This document shows positions 62,757-64,000 of a stretch of DNA of 64,000 bases, one piece after another. The stretch lies in NCBI GenBank assembly GCA_963676345.2, contig CAXXTS010000006.1:248001-312000 (forward strand). The letters are read 5' to 3'. A model generated the notes under the pieces. The model saw only the letters and a program-made list of their open reading frames with translations, had not been told where the DNA came from and did no database searches. Positions within the stretch are counted from its first letter, which is position 1, and each line of letters starts with the position of its first letter. A program made the position numbers and the translations under genes. The DNA comes from G963665925 sp963676345. Its GTDB lineage: Bacteria > Bacillota > Clostridia > Peptostreptococcales > Acidaminobacteraceae.

Positions 62757-64000
62757 ATGGAGCTCGAAAGTTTAAAGTCGAAAAACTTATCGGATTTGAA
62801 AGCCATTGCAAAGGCCATGAAAATCAAGAATTATTCGCGCATGCGAAAAGATGCGTTAATAGATGCCATTGTAAGTGGAAGTGACAGTGCAGAAACGTCT
62901 CAATCAGCAAACAATGATTCAGATGAAGGTTCAGAAGAAGTGGTAAAGGAATTGCCGGTAAAAATTTCAGAAGAACCTTTAAAAGAACCACAGAAGGAAA
63001 TTCCCACAAAGACTTCTAAAAAAGATGTGAATAGAGCTTCAAAAAGATCCCCTAGAAGAGTATCAAGCGAAGTTGTAAAAGTAGCTTCAAATGACACTTT
63101 AAAAGAAAACTCAAAAGAAACTTCAAAAGAAACTTTAAGCGAAGAGGCCAAGCAAGCAGTTCAAAACGAAACAGCGGGTGGACAGCCTGCGCCAAAAAAA
63201 GAAATAAAAGACGTTCAGGAACGTGCTCATAGAACCAGCTCTGTTAGAAAACGTTCAGAAGAAAATGAAGAAAGCACGCCGAAGCCAAGTCGAACAAAAG
63301 AACTCAAAGATCAAGCGGATGATGAGGTTGAGGGTGTACTTGAGGTCATTGATCAGGGGTATGGATTTCTCAGATTTAAGAACTTTCTTTCCAGTGACCT
63401 GGACGTTTACGTGTCTCCTTCTCAAATACGCAAGTTTAATATGCGTACAGGAGATAAAATTAAAGGGGTAACGCGGACCCCAACTCAGTCAGAAAAATTC
63501 CGCGCGCTGATTTATGTAAAAGAAATCAACGGCAATAAGCCGCGTTCGGGTGCGCCACGACCTAAATTTGATGATTTAACGCCGCTTTATCCTGAAGAAA
63601 GGTTTAATCTGGATGATGGCAGCGGAGAGTTATCAATGCGTCTGGTGGATCTCATTTCTCCAATTGGCAAAGGGCAGCGTGGACTGATTGTCGCACCACC
63701 AAAAACGGGCAAGACCATCCTCCTACAAAAAATTGCACAAAATATCACGCGCAATAATCCCGATACAGAAGTTATTGTGCTTCTAATTGACGAACGGCCT
63801 GAGGAAGTAACAGAAATGGAACGTTCCATTAATGCGGATGTTATTTCTTCTACATTTGATGAGTTGCCCTCCCACCACATTAAAGTTGCTGAAATGGTAC
63901 TTTGTCGTGCCAAGGGGCTGGTTGAACAGGGCAAAGATGTTGTCGTGCTGCTGGACAGCATTACAAGACTGGCAAGAGCCTATAACTTGGTTATTCCGTC
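62757..64000 (+). CDS. rho: Transcription termination factor Rho, 3' end outside window
   Basis: 414 codons are visible and the frame is open to the last base. GGAGGTGGCTC is just before the ATG. Residues ~1-45: Rho_N domain (LKSKNLSDLKAIAKAMKIKN). Residues ~46-188: Lys/Ser/Glu-rich low-complexity stretch with no fold. Residues ~190-265: the RNA-binding cold-shock-like domain (EGVLEVIDQGYGFLRF, DVYVSPSQIRKF). Then the ATPase: P-loop PPKTGKT near residue 315, LLIDERPEEVTEM, and Walker B VVLLDSITRLARAYN. It is the RNA-dependent helicase that ends transcription. The insert is unusual in length for a Firmicute Rho but occurs in other lineages. Confidence 0.95.
   Translation, partial: MELESLKSKNLSDLKAIAKAMKIKNYSRMRKDALIDAIVSGSDSAETSQSANNDSDEGSEEVVKELPVKISEEPLKEPQKEIPTKTSKKDVNRASKRSPRRVSSEVVKVASNDTLKENSKETSKETLSEEAKQAVQNETAGGQPAPKKEIKDVQERAHRTSSVRKRSEENEESTPKPSRTKELKDQADDEVEGVLEVIDQGYGFLRFKNFLSSDLDVYVSPSQIRKFNMRTGDKIKGVTRTPTQSEKFRALIYVKEINGNKPRSGAPRPKFDDLTPLYPEERFNLDDGSGELSMRLVDLISPIGKGQRGLIVAPPKTGKTILLQKIAQNITRNNPDTEVIVLLIDERPEEVTEMERSINADVISSTFDELPSHHIKVAEMVLCRAKGLVEQGKDVVVLLDSITRLARAYNLVIP

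Overview
The window looks like a chromosome segment of an anaerobic, low-to-moderate G+C Gram-positive bacterium (Firmicutes, Clostridia-like). The signs are strong Shine-Dalgarno sequences with frequent GTG/TTG starts, a T-box leader, S-layer homology domains, a V/A-type ATPase operon, an [FeFe]-hydrogenase operon of the hndABCD type, a lysine-fermentation gene pair (kal-kce) and intrinsic terminators with U tracts. No tRNA, rRNA, CRISPR array, transposase or phage gene was recognised. The genus cannot be fixed from the sequence alone.

Layout. 1-9.4 kb: the 3' part of a very large exported protein with PKD/Ig-like domains, a polyprenol-phosphate glycosyltransferase with a GtrA-like flippase, an SLH-domain surface protein and a membrane glycosyltransferase; this is a cell-envelope block. 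9.9-12.8 kb: a chemoreceptor and pgsA. 13-19.6 kb: one operon for an RND efflux pump, its lipoprotein adaptor and a two-component system. 19.7-27.4 kb: an XRE regulator, a repeat-rich gap, a VanRS-like two-component system, a SanA-like protein, and a peptidoglycan operon (hydrolase, membrane-anchored MurF-like ligase, Ddl). 27.4-30.6 kb: pyrG behind an attenuator-like leader, and an ArAE/FUSC-type membrane protein. 30.9-34.7 kb: an exported protein with nine WTEGA repeats and a polysaccharide deacetylase. 35-39.5 kb: hndABCD. 39.7-42.4 kb: an RCC1-repeat lipoprotein and a PAS-GGDEF protein.

42.4-50 kb: trpEGD(CF)BA behind a leader of about 1 kb. The leader has one T-box Stem I, two consecutive T-box antiterminator/terminator modules, a long near-perfect hairpin and a tandem repeat carrying four copies of a small stem-loop unit. 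50.2-59 kb: a nine-gene V/A-type ATPase operon. 59.1-60.4 kb: kal-kce. 60.5-62.6 kb: an exported transglutaminase-fold protein that seems to have lost its catalytic Cys and His. 62.8 kb to the end: the 5' part of rho, with a long Lys/Ser/Glu-rich insert.

How the genes work together. Hydrogenase, V-ATPase and kal-kce fit a fermentative anaerobe that ferments amino acids, disposes of electrons as H2 and couples ATP to an ion gradient. The most unusual material is non-coding: the trp leader, and a family of AT-rich repeats at 20.2-20.4 kb with a further copy inside the ATPase operon at 58.3 kb.
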